In this document: positions 34,659 through 43,710 of the stretch, piece after piece | Position numbering within the stretch: position 1 is the first letter of the stretch | Layout of the letters: the number at the start of each line of letters is the position of its first letter | NCBI RefSeq assembly: GCF_002975435.1 | Contig: NZ_PCPT01000001.1 | Span: 620,001-684,000, forward strand | Reading direction: 5' to 3' | DNA from: Arthrobacter sp. MYb227 | GTDB lineage: Bacteria > Actinomycetota > Actinomycetes > Actinomycetales > Micrococcaceae | Length of the DNA: 64,000 nucleotides | Notes under the pieces: model-generated | Databases searched by the model: none | The model's input: only the letters and a program-made list of their open reading frames with translations | What the model was told of the DNA's origin: nothing | Position numbers and translations under genes: made by a program

Positions 34659-36098
34659 ATGGGAATCTCTCCTTCCTTCGAGTCAGCGGGAGCGCCATCC
34701 GCGCTCGCGCGTGTCGTGGCTCGGTGGCGTGCACGTTTGGTTCAAGGCAGGCGTTTTGCCGCCGACTTCACGGTGCGCTCCCCCGCAAGACTTGCACTGT
34801 TCACCTTCGCGTTGGTCATCACGATCTTCACGACTTTGCTTTCAATTCCTGCGGCTTCGGCCACCGGCGAATTCACCCCCCTGCACGATGCACTTTTCAC
34901 CGCAGTCTCGGCTGTTTGCGTTACCGGTCTAACGGTTGTCTCCACGGCCACCCATTGGTCGTTTTTTGGCCAGCTCGTCATGATCATTGCCGTGTTTGTT
35001 GGTGGTTTGGGAATCTTGACGCTCGCCTCGGTGCTCTCTCTTGCTGTCTCGAAGCGGTTGGGTGTGCGCGGTAAGTTGATGGCGCAAAACTCGATGAACA
35101 CCTCCGCAGCCTCAACCCTAGGTGAGGTTGGTTCACTGCTACGCATTGTCATCACCACCTCCGTGGCAATAGAGATAGCACTTGCCCTGATGCTTACGCC
35201 AAGATTTCTCATTCTTGGTGAGCCGTTTGGTCAAGCTCTCTGGCACGGTATTTTTTATTCTGTCTCGGCCTTTAATAATGCGGGGTTCACCCCACACTCA
35301 GATGGCTTAGTTCCTTACGAGACTGATCTGTGGATTCTTACCCCACTGATGCTTGGCGTATTTCTTGGATCCTTGGGTTTCCCCGTACTAATGGTCCTTT
35401 TGGCCCATCGGTTTAATACCAAAAAATGGTCGCTACACGCGAAGCTAACGCTTTTGGTTACAGGCATCCTATTGGCTTCCGGAACCTTGTTGTGGGCCCT
35501 GGCCGAGTGGTCAAACCCGGCAACCATTGGCTCAATGAACACCGGAGATAAGGTCATTCATTCGGTGTTTGCCTCGGTGATGACCCGATCCGGTGGGTTT
35601 AACCTGGTTGATCAAAATGAGATGAACCAAGTGACAATGCTGCTCACCGATGCCTTGATGTTTGCCGGCGGTGGTTCCGCATCTACAGCAGGTGGCATCA
35701 AGGTAACGACCATTGCGGTAATGTTCCTTGCCATCTTTGCCGAGGCACGCGGCGATACCGATGTGCGAGCCTTTGGCCGGCGGATTCCCGAGGGCACCAT
35801 GCGTGTTGCTATCTCGGTCATTGTGCTGGGTGCCACCCTAGTCTCAATGGCAACCGCTGCCTTGCTGGTCATAAGCGGAACCACCATGGAACGTGCACTT
35901 TTTGAATCAATTTCCGCGTTTGCCACCGTGGGACTTAGCACGAACTTGTCTGCCGAGCTTCCGCCCGCCGGTAAGTATGTGCTTTCGGCGCTGATGTTTT
36001 CGGGCCGTATCGGTACCATTACCTTGGCTGCAGCTTTGACTTTGCGGCAACGAAACCAGCTTTACCATTACCCCGAAGAGAGGCCGATCATTGGCTGA
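34659..36098 (+). CDS. TrkH/KtrB-type potassium uptake membrane subunit
   Basis: The 479-residue protein has about ten membrane segments with four pseudo-repeats of the P-loop: FTAVSAVCVTGLTVVSTATHW, FYSVSAFNNAGFTPHSDGL, FASVMTRSGGFNLVDQNEM and FESISAFATVGLSTNLSAELPPAG. The four Gly of the selectivity filter are present, as in TrkH/TrkG/KtrB. It imports K+ (with H+ or Na+). It begins at an ATG and overlaps the TrkA-type gene by eight bases, so the two form one operon. Confidence 0.94.
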   Translation: MGISPSFESAGAPSALARVVARWRARLVQGRRFAADFTVRSPARLALFTFALVITIFTTLLSIPAASATGEFTPLHDALFTAVSAVCVTGLTVVSTATHWSFFGQLVMIIAVFVGGLGILTLASVLSLAVSKRLGVRGKLMAQNSMNTSAASTLGEVGSLLRIVITTSVAIEIALALMLTPRFLILGEPFGQALWHGIFYSVSAFNNAGFTPHSDGLVPYETDLWILTPLMLGVFLGSLGFPVLMVLLAHRFNTKKWSLHAKLTLLVTGILLASGTLLWALAEWSNPATIGSMNTGDKVIHSVFASVMTRSGGFNLVDQNEMNQVTMLLTDALMFAGGGSASTAGGIKVTTIAVMFLAIFAEARGDTDVRAFGRRIPEGTMRVAISVIVLGATLVSMATAALLVISGTTMERALFESISAFATVGLSTNLSAELPPAGKYVLSALMFSGRIGTITLAAALTLRQRNQLYHYPEERPIIG

Positions 36099-36762
36099 TA
36101 AGAAGTCCGACCACAATGCCCCGGTGCTTGTCATTGGGTTAGGTCGCTTTGGCGCATCGGTGGCCGAACAATTGGTTCGCCAAGGTCGTGAGGTCTTGGC
36201 CATTGAACGTAACCAGGAATTGGTGCAGAAGTGGGCTTCGGTGCTCACTCACGTGGTAGAGGCGGATGCAACTAATATTGATGCGCTACGTCAACTGGGT
36301 GCTCAGGATTTTTCCTCGGCAGTGGTTGGGGTCGGAACCTCGATTGAATCATCGGTTTTGATTACAGTGAACCTTGTTGATCTTGGCATAGAGCATTTGT
36401 GGGTCAAGGCCATTACTCCCTCACACGGCAAAATTCTTACCCGCATTGGTGCTAACCATGTGATTTATCCGGAAGCCGACGCGGGGGTTCGCGCCGCGCA
36501 CCTCGTGGGTGGCCGCATGCTCGACTTCATTGAATTTGATGATGGGTTTGCGATAGTGAAGATGTACCCACCCAAGGAAACCCAGGGGTTCACGCTTGGC
36601 GAATCACAGGTTCGCTCCAAATATGGTGTCACCATTGTTGGAGTGAAATCCCCGGGTGAGGATTTTACCTACGCGCAGCCCGATACCAAGGTCACCCGGC
36701 GTGACGTATTGATTGTCTCAGGGCATGTGGATCTGCTTGAACGTTTCGCTGCACGTCCTTAG
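36091..36762 (+). CDS. TrkA/KtrA-type potassium uptake regulatory subunit
   Basis: The 223-residue cytoplasmic RCK protein has the Rossmann nucleotide motif VLVIGLGRFGASVAEQLVRQG (about 12-32), acidic AIERNQELV at the end of strand 2 and a C-terminal TrkA_C domain (TQGFTLGESQVRSKYGVTIVGVKSPGEDF). It binds NAD(H) or ATP and gates the membrane subunit. The start is a TTG that overlaps the trkH-type stop, with AGAGG upstream. The unit ends at a strong terminator. Confidence 0.93.
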   Translation: MADKKSDHNAPVLVIGLGRFGASVAEQLVRQGREVLAIERNQELVQKWASVLTHVVEADATNIDALRQLGAQDFSSAVVGVGTSIESSVLITVNLVDLGIEHLWVKAITPSHGKILTRIGANHVIYPEADAGVRAAHLVGGRMLDFIEFDDGFAIVKMYPPKETQGFTLGESQVRSKYGVTIVGVKSPGEDFTYAQPDTKVTRRDVLIVSGHVDLLERFAARP

Positions 36763-36771
36763 CAATAAAAC

Positions 36772-36828
36772 CAGTGGCCCGTGTACCGGTGGAATCCATA
36801 GTGGATTCCTGCGGTACACGGGCCACTG
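36772..36828 (+). terminator. Terminator after the potassium uptake operon
   Basis: Seventeen-base arms CAGTGGCCCGTGTACCG and CGGTACACGGGCCACTG (36772-36788; 36812-36828) enclose an inner TGGAATCC/GGATTCC pairing. It may also serve the convergent lipoprotein gene. Confidence 0.85.
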
Positions 36829-36857
36829 TCATTCCAAAGCGCAAAAGGGGGCCAAGA

Positions 36858-37313
36858 TCAGTGCGTTGTTGAGTGAATAAAAAACGGTTCACTTTCCAGT
36901 GCACAGGTCCCGGCAACCTTGAGCGATTCCTCATTCAGCTGCCCAAAACCCCCACCAAAATTCACTGTGTCCCCGACGTTATAGGTTTTTTCCCCGACCT
37001 TGAGTGCTGGTATTTGCCCGTCAATAACCGTTGAGCCGACGGGAAAAACGGCCCAGGTTTCTTTTCCTGTCGAATCCATGACCTCAAAGCAGCCACCCGA
37101 GCCCAACACCAAGGGGCCACTGAGTTGAGCGGCCATTGCGGTGCCAGTGTTTGCCTCGGTGCTAACCACTGCCGAGTAACCAGCTTGTGAGGTGGAGAGA
37201 ATAACGTTGGCTTTCTCCTGCGCCCCGCATCCGCTCAGACTCAGACCCACAAGGGGCACCGCGATAGCCGCGCTTACCCGCAATACTACTTTTTTGATGT
37301 TCTTGGCCTGCAT
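36858..37313 (-). CDS. Putative lipoprotein, 151 residues
   Basis: The N-terminus is basic (MQAKNIKKVVLR), then hydrophobic, then a lipobox LSLSGC at about residue 29. The mature part is a small beta-rich domain with two further Cys (GSGGCFEVM and AGTCALE) that could form a disulphide. It resembles many secreted actinobacterial proteins without assigned family. It begins two bases after the proC stop, so it is probably the last gene of the proC unit. Confidence 0.7.
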   Translation of the reverse strand: MQAKNIKKVVLRVSAAIAVPLVGLSLSGCGAQEKANVILSTSQAGYSAVVSTEANTGTAMAAQLSGPLVLGSGGCFEVMDSTGKETWAVFPVGSTVIDGQIPALKVGEKTYNVGDTVNFGGGFGQLNEESLKVAGTCALESEPFFIHSTTH

Positions 37314-37315
37314 GG

Positions 37316-38176
37316 CTAAGCCAGTTCCGCACTGATCTGCGCGGCACGTGCTGCCGCGGCCGCGGTGGCCTTGGCCATGATCTTTGGCAATTCCTCCGCA
37401 TCAAAGGTTGCGATGGCGCGTTCGGTGGTTCCATGGGGGCTGGTGACGGCCTTACGCATGGCAACTGGGTCGGCGTTCGGATCGGAAAGCATCTTTCCTG
37501 CACCGGCGATCGTGGCACGGGCAAGATCCATGGAAAGTTTCGGGTCGAGTCCTAGCTCAACTCCAGCGTTTGCCATGGCTTCAACCAGGTAGAAGGCATA
37601 GGCAGGTCCCGAACCACTGATGGCCGAGACGGCATTCTGTTGGGATTCGGGAACCACATGAACCACGCCGGAACCCGAAAGCAGCCCAACGATTTCGGCT
37701 AGTGCTGCTTCGGAAACCGTTTCTCCGGCGCTGAGTCCCACAGCTCCTGCGCCAACCATGAGCGGAGTGTTAGGCATTGAGCGCACAATCGGCTGCCCGG
37801 GGTTCAGATGACCTGCCATCATCGCGATGGTGATAGCGGCCGCTACCGAGACCACCACGGCGTGGGGTGCCAAGGAATCCCTGATCTCATCGCATAGGTC
37901 TTGGATACCTACGGGTTTCACACCCAGAAACACAATCTCCGCGTCTTGGACCGCGAGTCGGTTAGCCTCTGGGGTTTGCTCCCCCACCAGCACGTTGACA
38001 CCGGTTTCGGTGCGCAGGGATTCTTCACGGTTCGCGGAGCGCACCGTTGCTGTGATTGCTTGTGGGTTGTGTCCGGAGGAGAGAATGCCGCGTAGCACTG
38101 CCCCATTCATTGAACCGGTGCCCAGGAAGGCAAGTTTGCGTTCGGTACTGGCTACAGATGAAAACTCAGAAGTCAT
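37316..38176 (-). CDS. proC: Pyrroline-5-carboxylate reductase
   Basis: The protein is about 286 residues. The N-terminal Rossmann motif is LAFLGTGSMNGAVLRGIL and the diagnostic C-terminal signature is AVSAISGSGPAYAFYLVEAMANAGVELGLD. The final SPHGTTERAIATFD segment is also typical. It makes L-proline with NAD(P)H. ATG 38176 precedes the conserved fold; longer starts at 38185 and 38200 are possible. The gene is 30 bases behind the TIM-barrel gene. Confidence 0.95.
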   Translation of the reverse strand: MTSEFSSVASTERKLAFLGTGSMNGAVLRGILSSGHNPQAITATVRSANREESLRTETGVNVLVGEQTPEANRLAVQDAEIVFLGVKPVGIQDLCDEIRDSLAPHAVVVSVAAAITIAMMAGHLNPGQPIVRSMPNTPLMVGAGAVGLSAGETVSEAALAEIVGLLSGSGVVHVVPESQQNAVSAISGSGPAYAFYLVEAMANAGVELGLDPKLSMDLARATIAGAGKMLSDPNADPVAMRKAVTSPHGTTERAIATFDAEELPKIMAKATAAAAARAAQISAELA

Positions 38177-38206
38177 GAGCCCCATTCTGTCATGGGCCAA
38201 GGGACT

Positions 38207-39046
38207 TTAGATTGAGTGTGTACCGGTTTCGGCGGGCTTGGCCAGCGGAGCTAGGTGACGTCGCGCAAATTCGAGGGTTTCACCAAGCCAAGCTTCACGT
38301 TCCCCCGCGCCCTTGGCTTTGCGGGTTGATACCTCAACTGCAACAACACCGTCCCAGGCGGAGTCACGCAAGAATTCGATGGCTTCAACTACTGGCTGGG
38401 TTCCAAGACCTGGCACCAGGTGCTCGTCCTTGCCATTATCTTTACCATCGCACAGGTGCACGTGGCTCAGCCGCCCACCAAGGTCCCGGAAGGCGGCCGC
38501 AGAGTCCATATCTGCTATTGCCGAGTGTGAAAAGTCCCAGGTCACAAATTCGTAGGGTTCTGGGATCGGGTTCCAGTGCGGCAAATACATTTTTGCTTCA
38601 CGCCCACGGGCTCGCCACGGATACATATTTTCTACGGCAATTTTCACACCGTACTGTTCCATGATGCGTTTGATACCACTTGAAAATTCGGTGGCGTAGG
38701 TTCCCTGCCAACGGAAGGGTGGGTGGGCAACAACAACGTCGCACCCCACGTCTACCGCCATGGCCGCCGAGGCTTCAATCTTGTTCCATGGGGTTCCCCA
38801 GACCTGCTGAGTCAGCAGCAGAGTTGGCGCATGGATAGCCATAATTGGTTGTTCATAGCGCTCGGCCAGACGATTGAGCGCCGCAGCGTCTTGTGAGATC
38901 TGGTTGCCAGTCACCAAGACCTCAACACCGTCGTATCCCAGATCGTGGGATACAGCGAAAGCGTCATGCACGTTCAGCGGATAGACCGAGGCACTTGAAA
39001 GGGCAACTGGAATGGGGGCTGTGCTACTGATACCTGACTCGACCAT
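38207..39046 (-). CDS. Sugar phosphate isomerase/epimerase (TIM barrel, AP endonuclease 2 fold)
   Basis: The 279-residue protein has the family pattern: ALSSASVYPLNVHDAFAVSHDLGYDGVEVLV, AIHAPTL, CDVVVAHPPFRW, VKIAVENMYPW with a metal Glu, EFVTWDFSHSAIADMD and HVHLCDGKDN. Members are divalent-metal isomerases, epimerases or endonucleases; the specific substrate is not visible. It lies between the Ppx/GppA and proC genes on one strand and probably belongs to one unit with them. Confidence 0.88.
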   Translation of the reverse strand: MVESGISSTAPIPVALSSASVYPLNVHDAFAVSHDLGYDGVEVLVTGNQISQDAAALNRLAERYEQPIMAIHAPTLLLTQQVWGTPWNKIEASAAMAVDVGCDVVVAHPPFRWQGTYATEFSSGIKRIMEQYGVKIAVENMYPWRARGREAKMYLPHWNPIPEPYEFVTWDFSHSAIADMDSAAAFRDLGGRLSHVHLCDGKDNGKDEHLVPGLGTQPVVEAIEFLRDSAWDGVVAVEVSTRKAKGAGEREAWLGETLEFARRHLAPLAKPAETGTHSI

Positions 39047-39066
39047 GGCATGGCCCCTATCTCTTA

Positions 39067-40092
39067 CTAAAGAACGCTAGTGCTCCGGGACATGGAAACC
39101 AAGGACGATTGGCCCAGGGCAACCTCTCCAACCCCCACGCTACTACTGAGCGGGGCAGTGGAGTCAAACAACACGTGATCAAAGCGCCGTAGCATCAAGC
39201 CCTCACGCAGTGCCCACGGACAAATACGCAAGGATTTAATCTTTAAGGCATTCATCGCTTCTAGAGCAACAATCGCTCCGGCCAACATTTGGGGGGCACG
39301 AATTGCCGAAACTCCGGGCAGGTCTGCGCGTTCGTCCCAATTCATGGCAATCAAGCGGTTGGTCCAGACCTTGAGCGATTCGGCACGTAGCACACGTTTA
39401 ACGTAGGGGCCTTCGGCCGAGGGGGCTGCCCCGGTGATCCGTGCCAACGACCTAAAGGTCTTTGAGGTACCGGTGACCATGGTTGGTTTCCCAAATTGGC
39501 GTAGCTCGGCCACGGGCTCGGCAAGTACCTCACGTATATGGTTACGCAATGCCTTGACCTGTTTGATGGTTGGCGGGTCTTGCGGTAACCATTCACGAGT
39601 CAACCGTCCGGCGCCCAGGGGTACCGAATGAGCAAGTGTGGGGAATTCGTCCTGGCCCAGGGCCATTTCGAAGGATCCGCCACCCATGTCTAGGTTGAGA
39701 AGAGTTTCGGAGCTCCACCCAAACCAGCGGCGCACCGCGTAGTAGGTCATCCCGGCTTCCTGCTCGCCGGTCAGTTCGGTAAGCACAACTCCTGTTTCAT
39801 CAACCACGCGTTGGAGAACTTGTTCACCATTTGCCGATTCACGAATTGCCGAGGTGCAGAAGGCCAAGAGGTCTTCTGCATGATGATTTGAGGCGAATTG
39901 GGCGGCTTCATGAACAAAGTCAAGGAGCTCGGCCTGCCCCGCCTCATTGATGGCTCCGTGCTCATCAAGATATTGGACCAGGGATAGTGCTCGTTTATGC
40001 GAGGCGAAGGGCACCGGGCGGGCGCCCGGATACGCGTCAACAAGTAATAGGTGAACCGTGTTCGACCCGATATCTAGAACGCCCAACCTCAT
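39067..40092 (-). CDS. Ppx/GppA family phosphatase (exopolyphosphatase)
   Basis: The 341-residue protein starts MRLGVLDIGSNTVHLLLVDA, the ASKHA-type phosphate loop 1. Loop 2 is LLNLDMGGGSFEMALG and the catalytic region is LTELTGEQEAGMTYYAV. It hydrolyses polyphosphate or (p)ppGpp pentaphosphate. I rejected a longer start near 40272, since that extension only reads the lysine-rich tail of topA in another frame. It is followed at 20 bases by the epimerase gene. Confidence 0.93.
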   Translation of the reverse strand: MRLGVLDIGSNTVHLLLVDAYPGARPVPFASHKRALSLVQYLDEHGAINEAGQAELLDFVHEAAQFASNHHAEDLLAFCTSAIRESANGEQVLQRVVDETGVVLTELTGEQEAGMTYYAVRRWFGWSSETLLNLDMGGGSFEMALGQDEFPTLAHSVPLGAGRLTREWLPQDPPTIKQVKALRNHIREVLAEPVAELRQFGKPTMVTGTSKTFRSLARITGAAPSAEGPYVKRVLRAESLKVWTNRLIAMNWDERADLPGVSAIRAPQMLAGAIVALEAMNALKIKSLRICPWALREGLMLRRFDHVLFDSTAPLSSSVGVGEVALGQSSLVSMSRSTSVL

Positions 40093-40123
40093 GTGGTGCC
40101 CTCTCGCCTCAACATCACAGAAC

Positions 40124-42919
40124 TTACTGTTCGGTCTTTTTAGCAGGTGCCTTCTTGGCGGCAGGCTTTTTGGCCGGAGCCTTCTTAGCAGGTGCCTTCT
40201 TGGCGGCTGTGGTTGCGGTCTTGCGCTTGACCGGTCCCTTGGCACGCTTATCTGCCAGCAGCTCGATGGCACGCTCGCGAGTCAGCTCTTCAAGGGTGGT
40301 ATCCCGCGGGATGGTGATATTGGTGATGCCATCGGTGATGTAAGCACCGAAGCGTCCCTCCTTGACCACAATATTCTTCTCAGAGACCGGATCGACACCG
40401 AATTCGGCAAGCGGGGGTACCGCGGCGCGGGCGCCACGAACCTTCGGTGTCGCGTAGATCTCCAACGCCTGTTCCAAGGTAATGGTGAAAATTTCTTCCT
40501 CGGTGCCAATGGAACGCGAGTCACTACCCTTCTTCAGATAGGGACCAAAGCGGCCGTTTTGCACGGTGATCTCTTCGCCCTCGGCATCCGCACCAAGTAC
40601 TCGCGGAAGCGAGATGAGCTGCAGTGCTTCTTCAAGGGTTACCGTTTCAACACTCATGGTTTTGAACAGTGAGCCGGTGCGTGGTTTGGCCTTGGTTGGC
40701 TTCTTCGGTGGCTTGGGTTTCCCGTTCTTGTAGTACTCGACCGGCATCGCTGCCAGTTCCTCGGCGGTGGGTTCCACGATAACCTCGGTGACGTAGGCAC
40801 CGTAACGCCCGTCCTTTGCCACAATGGTGCGTCCGGTTTCCGGATCCACACCCAGCACGCGTTCGGAGGGTCCTTGGTTTTCCATCAGCTCGATTGCCTT
40901 TTCGGCGGTGAGCTCATCGGGGGCCAGGTCTTCTGGAACGTTTGCACGCTGCGGCTCGGTGCCTTCCGGGGCATCTGCCGGCAGTGGCTTTTCAAGGTAG
41001 GGACCAAACTTGCCAACACGCAACACAATGCCCGGGGCAATATCGATCGAGTTGATGGCTCGAGCGTCAATATCCCCGAGGTTTTCCACTACCGACTGCA
41101 GACCCGGCTCGCCGGATTCTTCGGAGCCAAAGTAGAAGTTTTTCAACCAGGCGCTGCGCCCGCGGGTGCCGTGGGCGATCTCATCGAGGTCGTCCTCCAG
41201 CTTGGCGGTGAAGTCGTAGTCGACGTACTTGCCGAAGTGTTCTTCAAGCAGGCGCACCACGGAGAACGCGATCCAGCTTGGCACCAGAGCCCCGCCACGC
41301 TTGGTGACATAGCCGCGGTCCATAATCGTGGAGATCGTTGGAGCGAAGGTTGAGGGACGACCGATTTCGCGGGCTTCAAGCTCTGCAACAATCGAGGCTT
41401 CGGTGTAACGTGCCGGCGGGCTGGTGGTGTGCGATGCCGCTTCAATGCCGGTTCCGGCCAGCGGATCGGAGACCTTCAGCTGTGGCAAGCGAGCTTCCTC
41501 GGCAGCATCTGCTGCCTCGGCCTCACGAGCCGCGTCGCGGCCTTCCTCGTAAGCGGCCATGAAGCCGCGGAAGGTGATCACGGTGCCGGATGCGGAGAAC
41601 TCCGCTACCTGGCCTGTGGTTGCCTCACCGGCAAGCTTGATGGTTGCCGTGAAGCCCTTGGCGTCTGACATCTGGGAGGCAACTGTGCGCTTCCAGATCA
41701 ACTCGTAGAGACGGAACTCATCTGCCGAGAGCTGTGCACGCACCGTGGCCGGGCGGCGGAATGAGTCACCCGCGGGGCGGATTGCCTCGTGGGCTTCCTG
41801 TGCGGCACCGGATTTTGCCTTGTAGACGCGTGGCTTTTCCGGAACCGATTCGGAACCGTAAAGTTCTGCTGCCTGCTTACGTGCCGCGTTCACTGCCTCG
41901 TTGGAGAGGAACACCGAGTCGGTACGCATATAGGTGATGTAGCCGTTTTCATACAGGCGCTGGGCAACCTGCATGGTCGACTTCGAGCTCCAGCGCAGCT
42001 TGCGGCTTGCTTCCTGCTGCAGCGTGGAGGTGGTGAAGGGGGCTGCCGGGCGACGAGTGTAAGGCTTTTCGTCAACCGAGGTGACTGCAAAGTCGGCATG
42101 TTCCAGGCCCTGGGCTAGGGCTTGGGCCTTTGCCTCATCTAGGTGCGCTACCGCACCAGATTTTGGAGTTTTTAGTTCACCGCGGTCGGTGAAGTCACGG
42201 CCGGTTGCCACGCGGGCACCGTCAACCGAGGCGAGCTTTGCACCAAAGGTTTCGCCGTTATTTGTGGCGAAGGTACCGGATAGATCCCAGTAGGAAGCGC
42301 TGCGGAAGGCCATGCGTTCGCGTTCGCGCTCCACGACCAGTCGGGTTGCCACGGACTGCACGCGGCCTGCGGATAGTCCACGGGCTACCTTGCGCCAGAG
42401 CACCGGGGAAATCTCGTAACCGTACAGACGGTCAAGCACACGGCGGGTTTCTTGGGCGTCGACAAGGTCGGTATCTAGCTCACGGATGTTCTCCATGGCA
42501 CGGTTGATACCTTCTTGGGTGATTTCGGTAAAGGCCATGCGGTAGACCGGGACCTTGGGTTTAAGCACCTGGAGTAAGTGCCACGCGATGGCTTCGCCTT
42601 CGCGGTCCGCATCTGTTGCCAGATACAGAGCGTCGGCATCTTTGAGTTTTGCCTTCAGCTCTGAGACGCGCTTCTTCTTGTCTGGGTAGACAACGTAGTA
42701 CGGCTCAAAGTCGTTGTCGATATCTACTGCGAACTTGCCAACCGAGGTCTTTTTCAGTTCTGCGGGCAGCTCAGATGGCTGCGGCAAGTCTCGGATGTGT
42801 CCTACCGAGGCGTCGACTTCAAAGCCCTCGCCCAAAAACTTGGCGATGGACTTACTCTTTGCCGGGGACTCCACGATAACGAGTTTTTTTCCGGTCTTTT
42901 CTTTGGCCTTGGCGGGCAC
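40124..42919 (-). CDS. topA: DNA topoisomerase I (type IA)
   Basis: The 931-residue enzyme relaxes negative supercoils. The Toprim domain is at the N-terminus (KKLVIVESPAKSKSIAKFLG; LATDADREGEAIAWHL), the active-site Tyr lies in GYITYMRTDSVFLS, and IGRPSTFAPTISTIMDRGYV follows. The C-terminal part has repeated topoisomerase C4-like/TopoI_C modules (LGVDPETGRTIVAKDGRYGAYV and similar), then a tail of KKAPAKK repeats typical of actinobacterial TopA. The GTG at 42919 has AGGAG four bases upstream. No C4 zinc-finger cysteines are seen. Confidence 0.96.
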   Translation of the reverse strand: MPAKAKEKTGKKLVIVESPAKSKSIAKFLGEGFEVDASVGHIRDLPQPSELPAELKKTSVGKFAVDIDNDFEPYYVVYPDKKKRVSELKAKLKDADALYLATDADREGEAIAWHLLQVLKPKVPVYRMAFTEITQEGINRAMENIRELDTDLVDAQETRRVLDRLYGYEISPVLWRKVARGLSAGRVQSVATRLVVERERERMAFRSASYWDLSGTFATNNGETFGAKLASVDGARVATGRDFTDRGELKTPKSGAVAHLDEAKAQALAQGLEHADFAVTSVDEKPYTRRPAAPFTTSTLQQEASRKLRWSSKSTMQVAQRLYENGYITYMRTDSVFLSNEAVNAARKQAAELYGSESVPEKPRVYKAKSGAAQEAHEAIRPAGDSFRRPATVRAQLSADEFRLYELIWKRTVASQMSDAKGFTATIKLAGEATTGQVAEFSASGTVITFRGFMAAYEEGRDAAREAEAADAAEEARLPQLKVSDPLAGTGIEAASHTTSPPARYTEASIVAELEAREIGRPSTFAPTISTIMDRGYVTKRGGALVPSWIAFSVVRLLEEHFGKYVDYDFTAKLEDDLDEIAHGTRGRSAWLKNFYFGSEESGEPGLQSVVENLGDIDARAINSIDIAPGIVLRVGKFGPYLEKPLPADAPEGTEPQRANVPEDLAPDELTAEKAIELMENQGPSERVLGVDPETGRTIVAKDGRYGAYVTEVIVEPTAEELAAMPVEYYKNGKPKPPKKPTKAKPRTGSLFKTMSVETVTLEEALQLISLPRVLGADAEGEEITVQNGRFGPYLKKGSDSRSIGTEEEIFTITLEQALEIYATPKVRGARAAVPPLAEFGVDPVSEKNIVVKEGRFGAYITDGITNITIPRDTTLEELTRERAIELLADKRAKGPVKRKTATTAAKKAPAKKAPAKKPAAKKAPAKKTEQ

Positions 42920-43011
42920 AGTACTCCTATTAGCAACCAGTGGTGCACCAAAGTGGGCGCACAGCACATTCCCTGCTCTAGGTTAGCCGCATTCTGGTCC
43001 GTGAAAGCAAG

Positions 43012-43049
43012 CGCACGCCGCCAAGCGAAGGGAAATCCGAACGGCGTGC
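43012..43049 (-). terminator. Stem-loop after the ArsR-like regulator gene
   Basis: GCACGCCG (43012-43019) pairs with CGGCGTGC (43042-43049) across a 22-base loop, and CTTGCTTTC follows on the minus strand. It lies before topA. Confidence 0.55.
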
Positions 43050-43063
43050 AGTGTTTTTGTCGC

Positions 43064-43699
43064 TTATTCGCTGCGAATTTCAGGCAGGAAAGAGAGCAAA
43101 TAATAGAGGCGTTCGCCATCTACTCCGCGCTCTTCAGGTTCTGCCAAAGCCTCGTATTCATAGACCAGATCATAGACACGGGCAATAAATTCTTTGCGTT
43201 GGGATTCGGAAAGGAAGACCACCCCGGTGGTAAGTACCGGGGCACGGTCTGCTTCCGGTTCATGTCCGGCCCTGCGTTCTTCATCACGGCGCCCAATTTC
43301 GGCGGTGAGTCGTTCCCTAAACGCATTGAGCTGCACGTTTAGGTACGCGTTCTTGGCCGATACCGAGTCCGTGAGCGATCCGAGAACCAGTTCGTCACCA
43401 GCTGCTTTCCAACGACGTTCGCGTCCATCGCCCTCATTTGCTGCACGAATCACGTAGCCGTATTTTTCTAAGGCACGCAAGTGATAGCTCATGGCGCTGG
43501 GGGTTAGATTGCAGCGTGAGGCAAGCTCGGTGGCGGTACGGGTTGACTGAGATGCGAAGAGTTCCTCTAAGACAGTGAGTCGCGCCTCATGAGCGAGCGC
43601 ACGAATAGCCTGAGGATCGCTGATTGTCACCGATTTGGTGGGCGTATGCGTGAGAGCTCGCTCTTTGGCAGCTGGATTCACGGAAGTGTTCTGGCTCAT
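43064..43699 (-). CDS. ArsR-like helix-turn-helix regulator
   Basis: The 211-residue protein has a winged helix: AIRALAHEARLTVLEELFASQSTRTATELASRCNLTPSAMSYHLRALEKYGYVIRAANEGDGRERRW. The C-terminal 120 residues are helical and charged (NAYLNVQLNAFRERLTAEIGRRDEERR; LVYEYEALAEPEERGVDGERLYYLL), with no metal motif. The ligand and targets are unknown. It lies directly behind the methyltransferase gene, 11 bases away, so they may be co-transcribed. Confidence 0.85.
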   Translation of the reverse strand: MSQNTSVNPAAKERALTHTPTKSVTISDPQAIRALAHEARLTVLEELFASQSTRTATELASRCNLTPSAMSYHLRALEKYGYVIRAANEGDGRERRWKAAGDELVLGSLTDSVSAKNAYLNVQLNAFRERLTAEIGRRDEERRAGHEPEADRAPVLTTGVVFLSESQRKEFIARVYDLVYEYEALAEPEERGVDGERLYYLLSFLPEIRSE

Positions 43700-43710
43700 A
43701 CGAAAAAACT

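Noticed and set aside
40093-40272. N-terminal extension of the Ppx/GppA protein
   Set aside because: It reads the lysine-rich tail of topA in another frame, giving Arg/Pro/Leu repeats; the family start is MRLGVLDIGSNTV at 40092.
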